From: Kocuria massiliensis
Lineage (GTDB): Bacteria > Actinomycetota > Actinomycetes > Actinomycetales > Micrococcaceae
Assembly: GCF_900169715.1 (NCBI RefSeq)
Contig: NZ_LT835161.1
Span: forward strand, 372,001 to 436,000
DNA: 64,000 nt
Reading direction: 5' to 3'
In this document: positions 54,091 through 62,414 of the stretch, piece after piece
How positions within the stretch are numbered: the stretch's first letter is position 1
Layout of the letters: every line of letters begins with the position of its first letter
Position numbers and translations under genes: made by a program
Notes under the pieces: generated by a model
Databases searched by the model: none
What the model was told of the DNA's origin: nothing
The model's input: the letters and a program-made list of their open reading frames with translations, nothing else

Positions 54091-54888
54091 CTACTGCTCC
54101 GAGTCTGAGTTGTTGGACTCAATGCGACGGTAGGCGAGGTCGTGCGCGCGGCGCCCGGCCTCGCCTGCTTTGCGTTCGAAGCTCGTGAGGGTGCGCCCTT
54201 CCCACCGGGGCGCCCATCCTCCCTGCGGGTCTTCCTCCGTGGCGCCTTCACCGGGGTAGAGGTTTTCGAAGTCTGGCGCGGCTTCCATGACGTCACGCAT
54301 CACGAAGGCGTATTCTTCCCAGTCGGTCGCGAGGCGCCACACGCCGCCGGGCTTGAGAACCCGGGCGACCTTTTCCGCGAAGGCGGGGGAGACGAGGCGG
54401 CGCTTGTGATGCCGTGATTTATGCCAGGGGTCGGGGAAGAAGACCCAGATCTCGTCGACGGACCCGGGTTGGAGCAGATGGTCCAGAACTTCCGGAGCGT
54501 TGGCCTGGATGCATCGGATGTTGGTGACCTCGGCCTGGCTCATCTTGAGCAACAGGTCGGCGAGGCCGGGTTTGTAGACCTCAACCGCGAGGTAATCGAA
54601 TTCAGGGTGTTCCGAGGCGGCGTGGACGATCGCCTCGCCCAAACCGGAGCCGATTTCCACCACGAGCGGGGCTTCGCGTCCGTAGATCTTGCGGTGATCG
54701 AATTCCGCGCCCTCGGCCACCGACGTATCGGTGACCTCCCGGGGGACTTCGAGCACGTGAGTCGGGGCGTACGTGTCCCACGCCTTTTGTCGTCGGGCGG
54801 TCAGTCGGTCGCCGCGTCGAACAAAGGAATAGGGCTGGCGATGAAATTTAGCGGGAACGTCGCTCACGGGACAGGCACTCCGGGGCAT
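54091..54888 (-). CDS. trmB: tRNA (guanine-N7-)-methyltransferase
   Basis: 265 residues. The SAM-binding motif is VVEIGSGLGEAIVHAA, and the TrmB signature is VFFPDPWHKSRHHKRRLVSP, the part that contacts tRNA. A basic N-terminal stretch (SFVRRGDRLTARRQKAW) is also characteristic. Methylates G46 in the variable loop of tRNAs. Convergent with hspR at an 11-bp gap. No clear ribosome binding site before its ATG. Confidence 0.92.
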   Translation of the reverse strand: MPRSACPVSDVPAKFHRQPYSFVRRGDRLTARRQKAWDTYAPTHVLEVPREVTDTSVAEGAEFDHRKIYGREAPLVVEIGSGLGEAIVHAASEHPEFDYLAVEVYKPGLADLLLKMSQAEVTNIRCIQANAPEVLDHLLQPGSVDEIWVFFPDPWHKSRHHKRRLVSPAFAEKVARVLKPGGVWRLATDWEEYAFVMRDVMEAAPDFENLYPGEGATEEDPQGGWAPRWEGRTLTSFERKAGEAGRRAHDLAYRRIESNNSDSEQ

Positions 54889-54926
54889 ATTGCGGTTACG
54901 AAGGGAAAGGCGGACTCACCGCCAGA

Positions 54927-54978
54927 ACGCCGCCCGAGCGCCATGCGTGATGAATCACGCGGGGTGCGCGGGCGGCGT
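54927..54978 (-). terminator. Two-level hairpin after the DoxX-like gene
   Basis: ACGCCGCCCG (54927-54936) pairs with 54969-54978, and inside it GCGTGAT (54945-54951) pairs with 54954-54960. It lies just past the stop codon of the DoxX-like gene, before trmB. Confidence 0.4.
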
Positions 54979-54994
54979 CGTGGGGAGAAGAGAA

Positions 54995-55423
54995 CTACTT
55001 CTTCTTGGACTTCTTCTTGCCCTTGGTCTGCACCAGGAGAGCCAGGGCGATCGCTGCGAGCCAGGAATCCTTGGCAATCGCGGTGCCGTCCTGCGTGGGG
55101 CGGATGCCATCTTCCTGGGTGAATTCCTCCGTCTTGAAGTACATGGTCAGCATGCCACCGGAGAAGGCGCCGAGCGCGAGGCCAGCCAGACGGGTCGGAA
55201 TAAAGGGAGCGACAAGAGCGCCACCGACGGCCAGCTCCGAGTAGGCCAAAGCCTTGCCGAAAGTTGCGGCGTCGAGGTCCTTGACGGCCGGGAATGCCTT
55301 GCCCGCCATGGACTGGAGGTAACCCGCGGTCTGCTCGTCAAGGTTCAGCTTGCCGAGCCCCGAGTTAATGATGAAGGCGCCGGGGATGGCGCGAAGAGCT
55401 GCATTGGAGAGTGAAAAGGCCAT
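54995..55423 (-). CDS. DoxX-like membrane protein
   Basis: 142 residues from an ATG with AAAGGAAA 6 bases upstream; longer in-frame versions begin in the promoter region. Hydrophobic segments (ALRAIPGAFIINSGLGKLNL, YSELAVGGALVAPFIPTRLA, AGLALGAFSGGMLTMYF) resemble the four-helix DoxX fold. It ends in a strongly basic KGKKKSKKK tail. Function not known; DoxX proteins often partner with redox enzymes. Confidence 0.7.
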   Translation of the reverse strand: MAFSLSNAALRAIPGAFIINSGLGKLNLDEQTAGYLQSMAGKAFPAVKDLDAATFGKALAYSELAVGGALVAPFIPTRLAGLALGAFSGGMLTMYFKTEEFTQEDGIRPTQDGTAIAKDSWLAAIALALLVQTKGKKKSKKK

Positions 55424-55553
55424 GGTCGTTTCCTTTCGTGAGGTTTCTGGTTCGGGCCACCGAGCACGTGTGCCGGTCACCCACCCGGTGACAACCCTAT
55501 ACCGTGCCGTGGCCTTGTCGTTAGGCCGATGACCCCCGGAGTGGGGAGGCGCG

Positions 55554-56219
55554 TCAGGCGTCCTGATTGGCGAAAAGCCCACGGAGCTTGGCGAGCGTCA
55601 ATTCCTCGTGATCCCAGTGAACGGTTCCTTCTCGGGGACCGACGGGTTGCATCCCGGGGACCACGACCGTTTTCATGCCCGCGGCCATCGCACTGGCGAC
55701 GCCGGAGGGGGAGTCCTCGACGGCGACGCACTGCACCGGATCCACCTCGAGTTTCTGAGCCGCCAGGAGGTAAGGCTGGGGGTCCGGCTTCGGGGAGGTG
55801 ACGTTTTCGTTTCCTATAACGACTCTGAACAAGCCCTCCGGACCTCGAGAAGCGGTCATGGTCGCGATTTCGGCGGTCGCATTGGTCACAATGGCTGCGG
55901 GGATCCCTGCCTCGGCCACTTCTTGGAGAAGTGCGGAGATGCCCGGGAGGAAGGGGATTGCCGTGCGAGAGATGACGTCCCGGGCGTCGCTCGTCAAACG
56001 TTCCATGAGCTCGTCGTAGGAGAGATCAATGCCGAGCGCGTGGAGTCGGTCAATGGTTTCCGACATGGGGCGGCCCAGGCAGAGGAGGGTGTCTTCTTCG
56101 GTCCACGTCTTGCCAAATTCTTCGGCCAATTCGGTCTTGGCTTGAGCCCATAAGGGTTCGGTGTCCACCAGAGTGCCGTCGTGGTCGAAAAAAATTGCCG
56201 CGGGAAGATGTGAAGTCAT
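55554..56219 (-). CDS. HAD-superfamily hydrolase (CbbY/phosphoglucomutase-like)
   Basis: 221 residues. Motif I FFDHDGTLVDTEP, motif II AIVTNAT, motif III lysine in VTSPKPDPQPYLLA, and motif IV VAVEDSPSGVASAMAAG are complete, with a helical cap after motif I. Likely a small sugar-phosphate phosphatase. The minus strand has TAGGCT six bases before the ATG and no Shine-Dalgarno, suggesting a leaderless mRNA. Confidence 0.85.
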   Translation of the reverse strand: MTSHLPAAIFFDHDGTLVDTEPLWAQAKTELAEEFGKTWTEEDTLLCLGRPMSETIDRLHALGIDLSYDELMERLTSDARDVISRTAIPFLPGISALLQEVAEAGIPAAIVTNATAEIATMTASRGPEGLFRVVIGNENVTSPKPDPQPYLLAAQKLEVDPVQCVAVEDSPSGVASAMAAGMKTVVVPGMQPVGPREGTVHWDHEELTLAKLRGLFANQDA

Positions 56220-56293
56220 GGATATAGCCTACTGGTCTCTGGGAAGACCACCGGGCGGGTGAGGGTCGTTCCGTCCTTGCCTAAACTGGAAGG
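56220..56293. promoter_or_regulatory. Divergent leaderless promoters
   Basis: TAGGCT (minus strand, 56226-56231) lies exactly six bases before the ATG at 56219, and TAAACT (56282-56287) exactly six bases before the GTG at 56294. Both are TANNNT -10 boxes placed for transcription to start at the start codon. Confidence 0.55.
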
Positions 56294-56881
56294 GTGAAAG
56301 CAGACAGCGACGTGCACACCATCGATTCCTCGGATTCCCCTCGACCCCTCGTGGACGGTCGTCGTTCCTCGGCCTGGTTGCGTATATCGACGTGGTTGGG
56401 CTTTCCGATGAGCGTGCTCGGTGCTGCCTGGATCACGGCGGGGCGTGCGCTCTTTGGGGCCGGCGGCTCGCTCATGGTGACCTTTTTGGTGAGCGTCGGT
56501 CCGCTGTTTCTGGTCGTCATGCTCGTTGCGACGTGGCGCATTCGCCGGGATGCGTCGCGGTATGAGGCGCGGGCGACGTCGGGGACCGTGGCAAGCCTCC
56601 AAGTGATCACCTGGGTTCTCGCCGCGATCTTCGGGTTCCTCATTCCCGACCGGCTCGATGGCCGAACCGTTTCCGCGCTCTCGCAAACCTTTGGTGCCGA
56701 CCTCGTGGGCCTTTCCGCCGGCTTCGGGAACACCTTCGGCATTCTGACCTTCGTGGCGGCCTTCGCGACGCTGATCGTCGCCTTCGCGCAGGACCGTTTC
56801 AGCGCCAACAAGTCCAACGGACGACCCGCAACGGAGGATGAACTCCTCGATTCCCTCAACTACAACGACGGCGAGTACTGA
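56294..56881 (+). CDS. Four-helix membrane protein, unknown function
   Basis: 195 residues from GTG. After a ~30-residue polar N-terminus come four hydrophobic segments (FPMSVLGAAWITAGRALFG, GSLMVTFLVSVGPLFLVVML, VASLQVITWVLAAIFGFLIP, FGILTFVAAFATLIVAF) and a short acidic tail. Not recognised. A leaderless start is likely. Confidence 0.6.
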   Translation: MKADSDVHTIDSSDSPRPLVDGRRSSAWLRISTWLGFPMSVLGAAWITAGRALFGAGGSLMVTFLVSVGPLFLVVMLVATWRIRRDASRYEARATSGTVASLQVITWVLAAIFGFLIPDRLDGRTVSALSQTFGADLVGLSAGFGNTFGILTFVAAFATLIVAFAQDRFSANKSNGRPATEDELLDSLNYNDGEY

Positions 56882-56969
56882 CGCGACCGCCAGCGGCTGT
56901 GGCCATCGAAGGCCGGCATGGCAGCTCAAAACCTGTGGAAAACTTTTCGGAAACCTCTATACGTGAGAA

Positions 56970-56990
56970 CTTGAGCGTAGTAGACTCAAG
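56970..56990 (+). promoter_or_regulatory. HAIR operator before clpB
   Basis: CTTGAGC-N7-ACTCAAG, one mismatch from the HspR consensus, 54 bp before the clpB start. TAGACT (56981-56986), a possible -10, lies inside it, so HspR binding would block RNA polymerase. Confidence 0.85.
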
Positions 56991-57044
56991 TTAGCTGAAC
57001 AAAGACGTAGCAACTGAACCACTACTAACGATGAGGAGCCCACC

Positions 57045-59672
57045 TTGGATACTCAATTCACCACCAAGAGCCAAGAGGCTCTGAACGCCGCGACCATGAA
57101 TGCTCAAACGGCGGGAAACCCGCAGATTGAGCCGGCCCACATTCTTAAGGCCCTTCTGGATCAACGAGAAGGCGTGGCCGTCGCCGTGCTCAAAGCCCTC
57201 GGCATTTCCCTGGATCCGCTCTCCACTCAGGTCAGCGAGATCATTCATAACCTCCCGTCGTCCTCCGGAAACTCCGTGGCGCAGGCGCAATTCTCTAGGC
57301 AATCGCTCCGGGTCGTTCAGAACGCCCAGCAGGCGGCGTCGTCACTCGGCGATAGTTTCATCTCCACCGAAGTCCTGCTGTGGGGTCTCGCGCAGGTCGA
57401 CGGCGACCCCGCGGCCGCAGCGTTGAGCGACGTTGGCGCCACCCCCGAGGCCATCGAAAAGACCATTCCGTCGGTTCGCGGAGACCAAAAGGTCACCTCT
57501 GCCGATCCGGAGGGAACCTTCAAGTCCCTGGAGAAATACGGTACGGACCTGACTGCCGTCGCGCGCTCGGGCAAACTCGACCCCGTGATCGGTCGGGATT
57601 CCGAGATTCGCCGGGTGGTGCAGGTGCTCTCCCGGCGAACCAAGAACAACCCGGTCCTCATTGGCGAACCCGGCGTCGGCAAGACCTCCGTGGTGGAGGG
57701 CCTCGCCCAGCGCATGGTGTCCGGCGACGTGCCCGAGTCATTGAAGGGTAAGACCCTCATCTCCCTGGACCTCGGTTCGATGATTGCCGGTGCTAAGTAT
57801 CGTGGCGAGTTCGAGGAGCGTCTCAAGGCCGTCCTGGACGAGATCAAGAAGTCCGAGGGGCAGATCGTGACCTTCATCGATGAGCTGCACACCTTGGTCG
57901 GTGCCGGAGCGTCGGAAGGCTCGATGGACGCCGGAAACATGCTCAAGCCGATGCTGGCCCGTGGCGAGCTGCGGCTCATTGGCGCTACCACGTTGGACGA
58001 ATATCGCGAGAACATCGAAAAAGACGCCGCGTTGGAGCGCCGTTTCCAGCAGGTCTATGTGGGGGAGCCCAGCGTCGAAGACACCGTCGGAATTCTCCGT
58101 GGGTTGAAGGAACGCTACGAGGCCCACCACAAGGTACAAATCGCCGACTCCGCGCTTGTTGCCGCCGCGACGTTGTCGAATCGGTACATCACGGGACGTC
58201 AGCTTCCGGATAAAGCGATCGACCTCGTGGACGAAGCCGCGTCCCGTTTGCGCATGGAGATCGACTCCGCGCCCGAGGAAATCGACCAGCTTCGACGCCA
58301 GGTTGATCGGATGACCATGGAAGAGCTGGCGCTGGCCAGTGAATCTGACCCGGCGTCGATCGAGCGTTTGGAAGCTCTTCGGGCCGACCTCGCGGACAAA
58401 CAGGAAGAGCTGACCGCGTTGAACGCCCGTTGGGAGGCGGAGAAGGCCGGCCTGAACAAGGTGGGCGACATCAAGTCGCAGATCGACGAGATGCGTTCCA
58501 AGGCGGAGGTGGCGCAGCGAGAAGGAAATCTCGCCGAGGCTTCGCGCCTGTTGTACGGCGAGATCCCGGCCAAGCAAAAGGAGCTCGACGCCGCACAGGC
58601 CGAGGAAGACCAGCAGGCGAATCGGGATAAGGAAACCATGGTCTCGGAAGAGGTCACCGCGGACGACATCGCCGAGGTCATCTCCAACTGGACCGGAATT
58701 CCGGCGGGCCGGATGCTGCAAGGCGAGTCGGAAAAACTGCTGAACATGGAGGCGGAGCTGGGGAAGCGGCTCATCGGCCAGTCCTCCGCCGTGGGCGCCG
58801 TGGCCGACGCGGTCCGCCGTTCTCGTGCGGGTGTGGCCGACCCGGATCGACCCATCGGCTCCTTCTTGTTCCTCGGGCCAACCGGCGTCGGAAAAACGGA
58901 GTTGGCCAAATCCCTCGCCGAGTTCCAATTCGACGACGAGCACGCTCTGGTGCGTATCGACATGAGCGAATACGCCGAAAAGCACTCGGTGTCTCGCCTG
59001 GTGGGAGCCCCTCCCGGGTATGTCGGTTACGAGGAGGGCGGCCAGTTGACCGAGGCGGTGCGGCGTCGTCCGTATTCTGTGGTGTTGCTGGACGAGGTTG
59101 AGAAAGCGCACCCGGAGGTCTTCGACATTCTCCTGCAGGTTCTGGACGACGGCCGTCTCACCGATGGGCAGGGGCGCACCGTTGATTTCCGCAACGTGAT
59201 CCTGATCCTGACCTCGAACCTGGGCAGCCAGTTCCTCGTGGACCAGAATCTGGATGAGGACGCCAAGAATGAAGCGGTCATGAACGTGGTCAATGCCTCG
59301 TTCAAGCCGGAATTCCTCAACCGGTTGGACGAGATCATCATGTTTGACCCCCTGACCGGCGCGGACTTGGCGCAGATCGTGCGTCTGCAGGTGGATGCCT
59401 TGGCGCACCGCCTGGGAGACCGGCGTCTGGTCCTGGACGTCAGCCAGGCCGCGACCGAGTGGCTCGGCATGACGGGCTACGACCCGGCCTACGGGGCCCG
59501 CCCCCTGCGTCGTCTGGTGCAACGTCAGATCGGTGACCGTTTGGCCAAGGGCATCCTGTCCGGAGAGATCCACGACGGGGACGTCGTCCACGTGGACGTC
59601 AGCCCCGACATCGCTGACGACGGCCTCGTCGTGACGGCGGAACGGCCGGGCAGTAACGCCGGGGAGCGATGA
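57045..59672 (+). CDS. clpB: Disaggregase ClpB (Hsp100)
   Basis: 875 residues. Clp-N repeats (1-145), first AAA+ module with GEPGVGKTS, a middle coiled-coil region (about 400-525, [19 protein letters not shown]), second AAA+ module with GPTGVGKTE and the C-terminal D2-small domain ([20 protein letters not shown]). No ClpP-docking IGF loop. Works with DnaK/DnaJ/GrpE to rescue aggregated proteins. TTG start with GAGGAG 7 bases upstream. Single-gene unit controlled by a HAIR site. Confidence 0.97.
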   Translation: MDTQFTTKSQEALNAATMNAQTAGNPQIEPAHILKALLDQREGVAVAVLKALGISLDPLSTQVSEIIHNLPSSSGNSVAQAQFSRQSLRVVQNAQQAASSLGDSFISTEVLLWGLAQVDGDPAAAALSDVGATPEAIEKTIPSVRGDQKVTSADPEGTFKSLEKYGTDLTAVARSGKLDPVIGRDSEIRRVVQVLSRRTKNNPVLIGEPGVGKTSVVEGLAQRMVSGDVPESLKGKTLISLDLGSMIAGAKYRGEFEERLKAVLDEIKKSEGQIVTFIDELHTLVGAGASEGSMDAGNMLKPMLARGELRLIGATTLDEYRENIEKDAALERRFQQVYVGEPSVEDTVGILRGLKERYEAHHKVQIADSALVAAATLSNRYITGRQLPDKAIDLVDEAASRLRMEIDSAPEEIDQLRRQVDRMTMEELALASESDPASIERLEALRADLADKQEELTALNARWEAEKAGLNKVGDIKSQIDEMRSKAEVAQREGNLAEASRLLYGEIPAKQKELDAAQAEEDQQANRDKETMVSEEVTADDIAEVISNWTGIPAGRMLQGESEKLLNMEAELGKRLIGQSSAVGAVADAVRRSRAGVADPDRPIGSFLFLGPTGVGKTELAKSLAEFQFDDEHALVRIDMSEYAEKHSVSRLVGAPPGYVGYEEGGQLTEAVRRRPYSVVLLDEVEKAHPEVFDILLQVLDDGRLTDGQGRTVDFRNVILILTSNLGSQFLVDQNLDEDAKNEAVMNVVNASFKPEFLNRLDEIIMFDPLTGADLAQIVRLQVDALAHRLGDRRLVLDVSQAATEWLGMTGYDPAYGARPLRRLVQRQIGDRLAKGILSGEIHDGDVVHVDVSPDIADDGLVVTAERPGSNAGER

Positions 59673-59705
59673 GTCAGGTGAGGGGCTAGACCCGGTCGTG
59701 GAGCG

Positions 59706-59737
59706 ACGGAGGGGCACCGAAAAGAGTGTCCCTCCGT
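59706..59737 (+). terminator. Terminator of clpB
   Basis: A 12-bp stem with one G-T pair (59706-59717 with 59726-59737, core ACGGAGGG/CCCTCCGT) and an 8-base loop, followed by TTTCGCT. Confidence 0.7.
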
Positions 59738-59777
59738 TTCGCTGTCAGGGACGGGCCCAGGCTGATGCGAAGGGCGG

Positions 59778-59783
59778 TATGGT
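59778..59783 (+). promoter_or_regulatory. -10 box of leaderless sirtuin gene
   Basis: TATGGT ends six bases before the GTG at 59790, the same layout as at other leaderless starts in the window. Confidence 0.45.
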
Positions 59784-59789
59784 GATCCC

Positions 59790-60734
59790 GTGATGACAGG
59801 TTCCCTGGGTGATGACCCGCCGTGGAGCAATGCCCACCGAGCCGCATTGCGTTCTATCGCGCGCGTCGTCGAAGAGACGACCACCGCGACCCCGCCCGAA
59901 GAAGCCCTACCGCGCGTTGCCGAGATGCTGCGTCGCGGCCCGACTCTGGTGATGACCGGGGCCGGGGTGTCAACGGATTCGGGAATTCCCGACTATCGAG
60001 GGCCCGGCGGATCGTTGCGGCGCCACCGCCCCATGACGTATCAGGAATTCCGCCACGACCCGGAGGCTTCTCACCGGTACTGGGCGCGTTCATTTGTGGG
60101 CTGGAGGCTCATGAACCGAGCGATGCCCAACCGGGTTCACTATGCGATCGCTGAACTCGAACACGCGGGGTACGTGAGCGGCGTTGTGACACAAAACGTG
60201 GATGGGCTTCATGCCCAGGCGGGAACGCGGCGACTCGTCGCCCTCCACGGAGATCTCGGCCGAGTGGTCTGCCTCAAGTGCGGCGCGGTGGAGGAGCGCC
60301 ACAGTCTGGACGCTCGGTTGCGCGCCGCGAATCCGGGATATCTGGAATCCATCGAATTGGACCCAAGCTTGGTGAACCCCGACGGCGACGTCGAATTGAC
60401 CGGCGAATGGGTTAACCGATTCCAGATGGTCGGGTGTTTGGTGTGCGACTCTCGGCTCGTGAAACCAGACGTGGTGTATTTCGGAGAGCCCGTGCCCGCA
60501 GAGCGCAAGAGGCACGCGCGCTCGCTGCTGGCGGAGAGCACATCGTTGCTGGTGGTCGGCTCGTCTTTGGCCGTCATGAGCGGCCTGCGATTGGCCCTTG
60601 ACGCGATGCGCCGTGATCAGCCCGTGGCGATCATTAACGGTGGTCCGGGGAGAGCCGATACCCGTGCCGACGTCGTGTGGCGAACGCCCGTGGCCCGCGC
60701 CTTTGACGGCTTGTTGGACGAATTGGACCCGTGA
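59790..60734 (+). CDS. Sir2-family NAD-dependent protein deacetylase
   Basis: 314 residues. NAD-binding GAGVSTDSGIPDYRG and TQNVDGLH, the catalytic histidine in ALHGDLG, and a zinc ribbon formed by CLKC and CLVC are all present; VVGSSLAVMSG closes the Rossmann fold. Removes acyl groups from lysines, releasing nicotinamide. An extra ~40-residue N-terminus precedes the core, and the spacing between the two cysteine pairs (about 60 residues) is longer than usual. GTG, or the ATG directly after it, is the start. Confidence 0.9.
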   Translation: MMTGSLGDDPPWSNAHRAALRSIARVVEETTTATPPEEALPRVAEMLRRGPTLVMTGAGVSTDSGIPDYRGPGGSLRRHRPMTYQEFRHDPEASHRYWARSFVGWRLMNRAMPNRVHYAIAELEHAGYVSGVVTQNVDGLHAQAGTRRLVALHGDLGRVVCLKCGAVEERHSLDARLRAANPGYLESIELDPSLVNPDGDVELTGEWVNRFQMVGCLVCDSRLVKPDVVYFGEPVPAERKRHARSLLAESTSLLVVGSSLAVMSGLRLALDAMRRDQPVAIINGGPGRADTRADVVWRTPVARAFDGLLDELDP

Positions 60735-60904
60735 TCAGGCACTCCGCGGGCGGAAGAGAACGCCCGTGTCACGTACGTTCCTCGGTGGGCATACTACCGA
60801 TAAACCATGTACCCTTAACACACGGAAGATTAACGGACATTCCGGTGGTGCGTCGTGTGCACGTTGCGGCGCCGCCGGTGCGAGCGATAAGAGGGGGTCA
60901 CGCC

Positions 60905-61111
60905 ATGGGGCGCGGCCGTCAAAAGGCTAAGGCAACGAGGCAGGCGCGGGAGATCAAGTACTTCAGCCCGCAAACCGATTACTCGGCACTCGAACGCGAA
61001 CTCAGTTCGGCCAAGGAGCGCCGCGCCCAGCGCGGTGAGACTCAGCCGAGCGAAGATCGAGGTTCCGAGCGCTTCGAGGAATACGATATGGAACTTGGCG
61101 AGGACCGATAG
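60905..61111 (+). CDS. DUF3073 small acidic/basic protein
   Basis: 68 residues: a basic start MGRGRQKAKATRQAREIKYF, then YSALERELSS and an acidic C-terminal half. This is the actinobacterial DUF3073 family, found beside purM/purF in many genomes; function unknown. GAGGGGG lies 7 bases before the ATG. Its strong terminator is shared with convergent purM. Confidence 0.85.
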   Translation: MGRGRQKAKATRQAREIKYFSPQTDYSALERELSSAKERRAQRGETQPSEDRGSERFEEYDMELGEDR

Positions 61112-61137
61112 CGTCTAGGGCGCTCGTCCTTACCGAA

Positions 61138-61193
61138 AACGCCGCCGCGCGCGTCAACCGCCCATTGGGCTGGTTGACGCGCGCGGCGGCGTT
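61138..61193. terminator. Very long bidirectional terminator hairpin
   Basis: A perfect 22-bp stem (61138-61159 with 61172-61193) with a 12-base loop that itself can form a 4-bp GCCC/GGGC pair. Lies between the convergent DUF3073 and purM genes. Confidence 0.85.
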
Positions 61194-61219
61194 AATGTTG
61201 TGTCTGGGGTCCGCGGGAT

Positions 61220-62371
61220 CTACGCGTAGGATCCGATGAGGCGCACCGCGCCACCGTCAACGCCCTTGGCGCCCTGAACGTAGTCCACGCTCGGGGCCTC
61301 CGGGGGATTGGCCTCGGAAATCTCACCCAGGGTCCATGAGCTGACACCCCGGTCGTTCAGGTGTCGGACGGCGGCGTCGGCAACCGAAGGATCGACGATG
61401 GCCACCATCCCGACCCCAAGGTTCAACGTCCGCTCCATATCGGGCTGGGGGACCTTGCCCAACTCCGCAACCACGCGGAAGATCGCAGGAATCTCCCACG
61501 TCGAGCGGTCGATGCGGGCCTCGAGACCTCGCGGCAAGACCCGGGCCAGATTCGCGGCCAGACCGCCGCCCGTGACGTGAGAGAACCCACGAACCCCGTG
61601 ACCCAGCTGCCCGTCGTCGCCGTTGACGGGGAAGGTCCGAGCCAAATCCAGCACGTCCGCTGCGTAGACTCGGGTGGGTTCCAAGAGCTCCTCGCCGAGC
61701 GTCCTGCCGAACTCTGAGACCTCGCGGTCCAGTGACCAACCGGCCACGTTGATGACCTTTCGCACCAGGGAGTATCCGTTGGAGTGGATCCCGGAGGAAG
61801 CCATGCCGATCACGACGTCGCCCGCCCTGACGCGGTCCGGGCCCAAGAGTTCGTCGGCCTCGACAATTCCGGTCGCGGCGCCCGCGACGTCGTATTCGCT
61901 GTCACCGAGGAGCCCCGGATGCTCGGCGGTTTCGCCACCGACCAGCGCCGTGTCCGCGACGGAACAAGCCGAAGCGATGCCGCGCACAATATCCGCGATG
62001 CGCTCGGGAACGACCTTCCCGCACGCGATGTAGTCGGTCATGAATAGAGGCTTGGCTCCGACGACCACGATGTCGTCGACGACCATCCCCACCAGGTCAT
62101 ACCCAATCGTGTCGTGGATATCCAGGGCCTGAGCAATGGCGACCTTGGTTCCGACGCCGTCGGTCGACGTGGCCAAGTACGGCTTCGTGTATTGGGCCAA
62201 AGCGGACACGTCAAAGAGACCCGCAAACCCGCCGACACCGCCCACGACGCCTTGCCCATGTGTGGCTTTCACGGCGTCTTTCATGAGTTCGACGGCCCGG
62301 TCGCCGGCGTCGACGTCGACACCTGCGCTCGCGTAGGTCAGTCCGGAAGTGGTCGGGTGGGTTTGAGCCAT
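61220..62371 (-). CDS. purM: Phosphoribosylformylglycinamidine cyclo-ligase
   Basis: 383 residues. The AIR synthase family start TYASAGVDVDAGDRAVELMK, the ATP-binding glycine-rich STDGVGTKV, LVGGETAEHPG, GMASSGIHSNGYSLVRKV and THVTGGG-like FSHVTGGGLAAN are present. Catalyses the fifth step of purine synthesis, closing the imidazole ring of AIR. ATG at 62371 with GAAGGA 7 bases upstream. 43 bp after purF on the same strand. Confidence 0.95.
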   Translation of the reverse strand: MAQTHPTTSGLTYASAGVDVDAGDRAVELMKDAVKATHGQGVVGGVGGFAGLFDVSALAQYTKPYLATSTDGVGTKVAIAQALDIHDTIGYDLVGMVVDDIVVVGAKPLFMTDYIACGKVVPERIADIVRGIASACSVADTALVGGETAEHPGLLGDSEYDVAGAATGIVEADELLGPDRVRAGDVVIGMASSGIHSNGYSLVRKVINVAGWSLDREVSEFGRTLGEELLEPTRVYAADVLDLARTFPVNGDDGQLGHGVRGFSHVTGGGLAANLARVLPRGLEARIDRSTWEIPAIFRVVAELGKVPQPDMERTLNLGVGMVAIVDPSVADAAVRHLNDRGVSSWTLGEISEANPPEAPSVDYVQGAKGVDGGAVRLIGSYA

Positions 62372-62414
62372 CGCTGGTCCTTCAGGGTCGGTGATCGTGT
62401 AACGGTCGAAGAGG

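Noticed and set aside
57738-59717. Minus-strand open frame of 659 codons over clpB
   Set aside because: Antisense shadow of ClpB.
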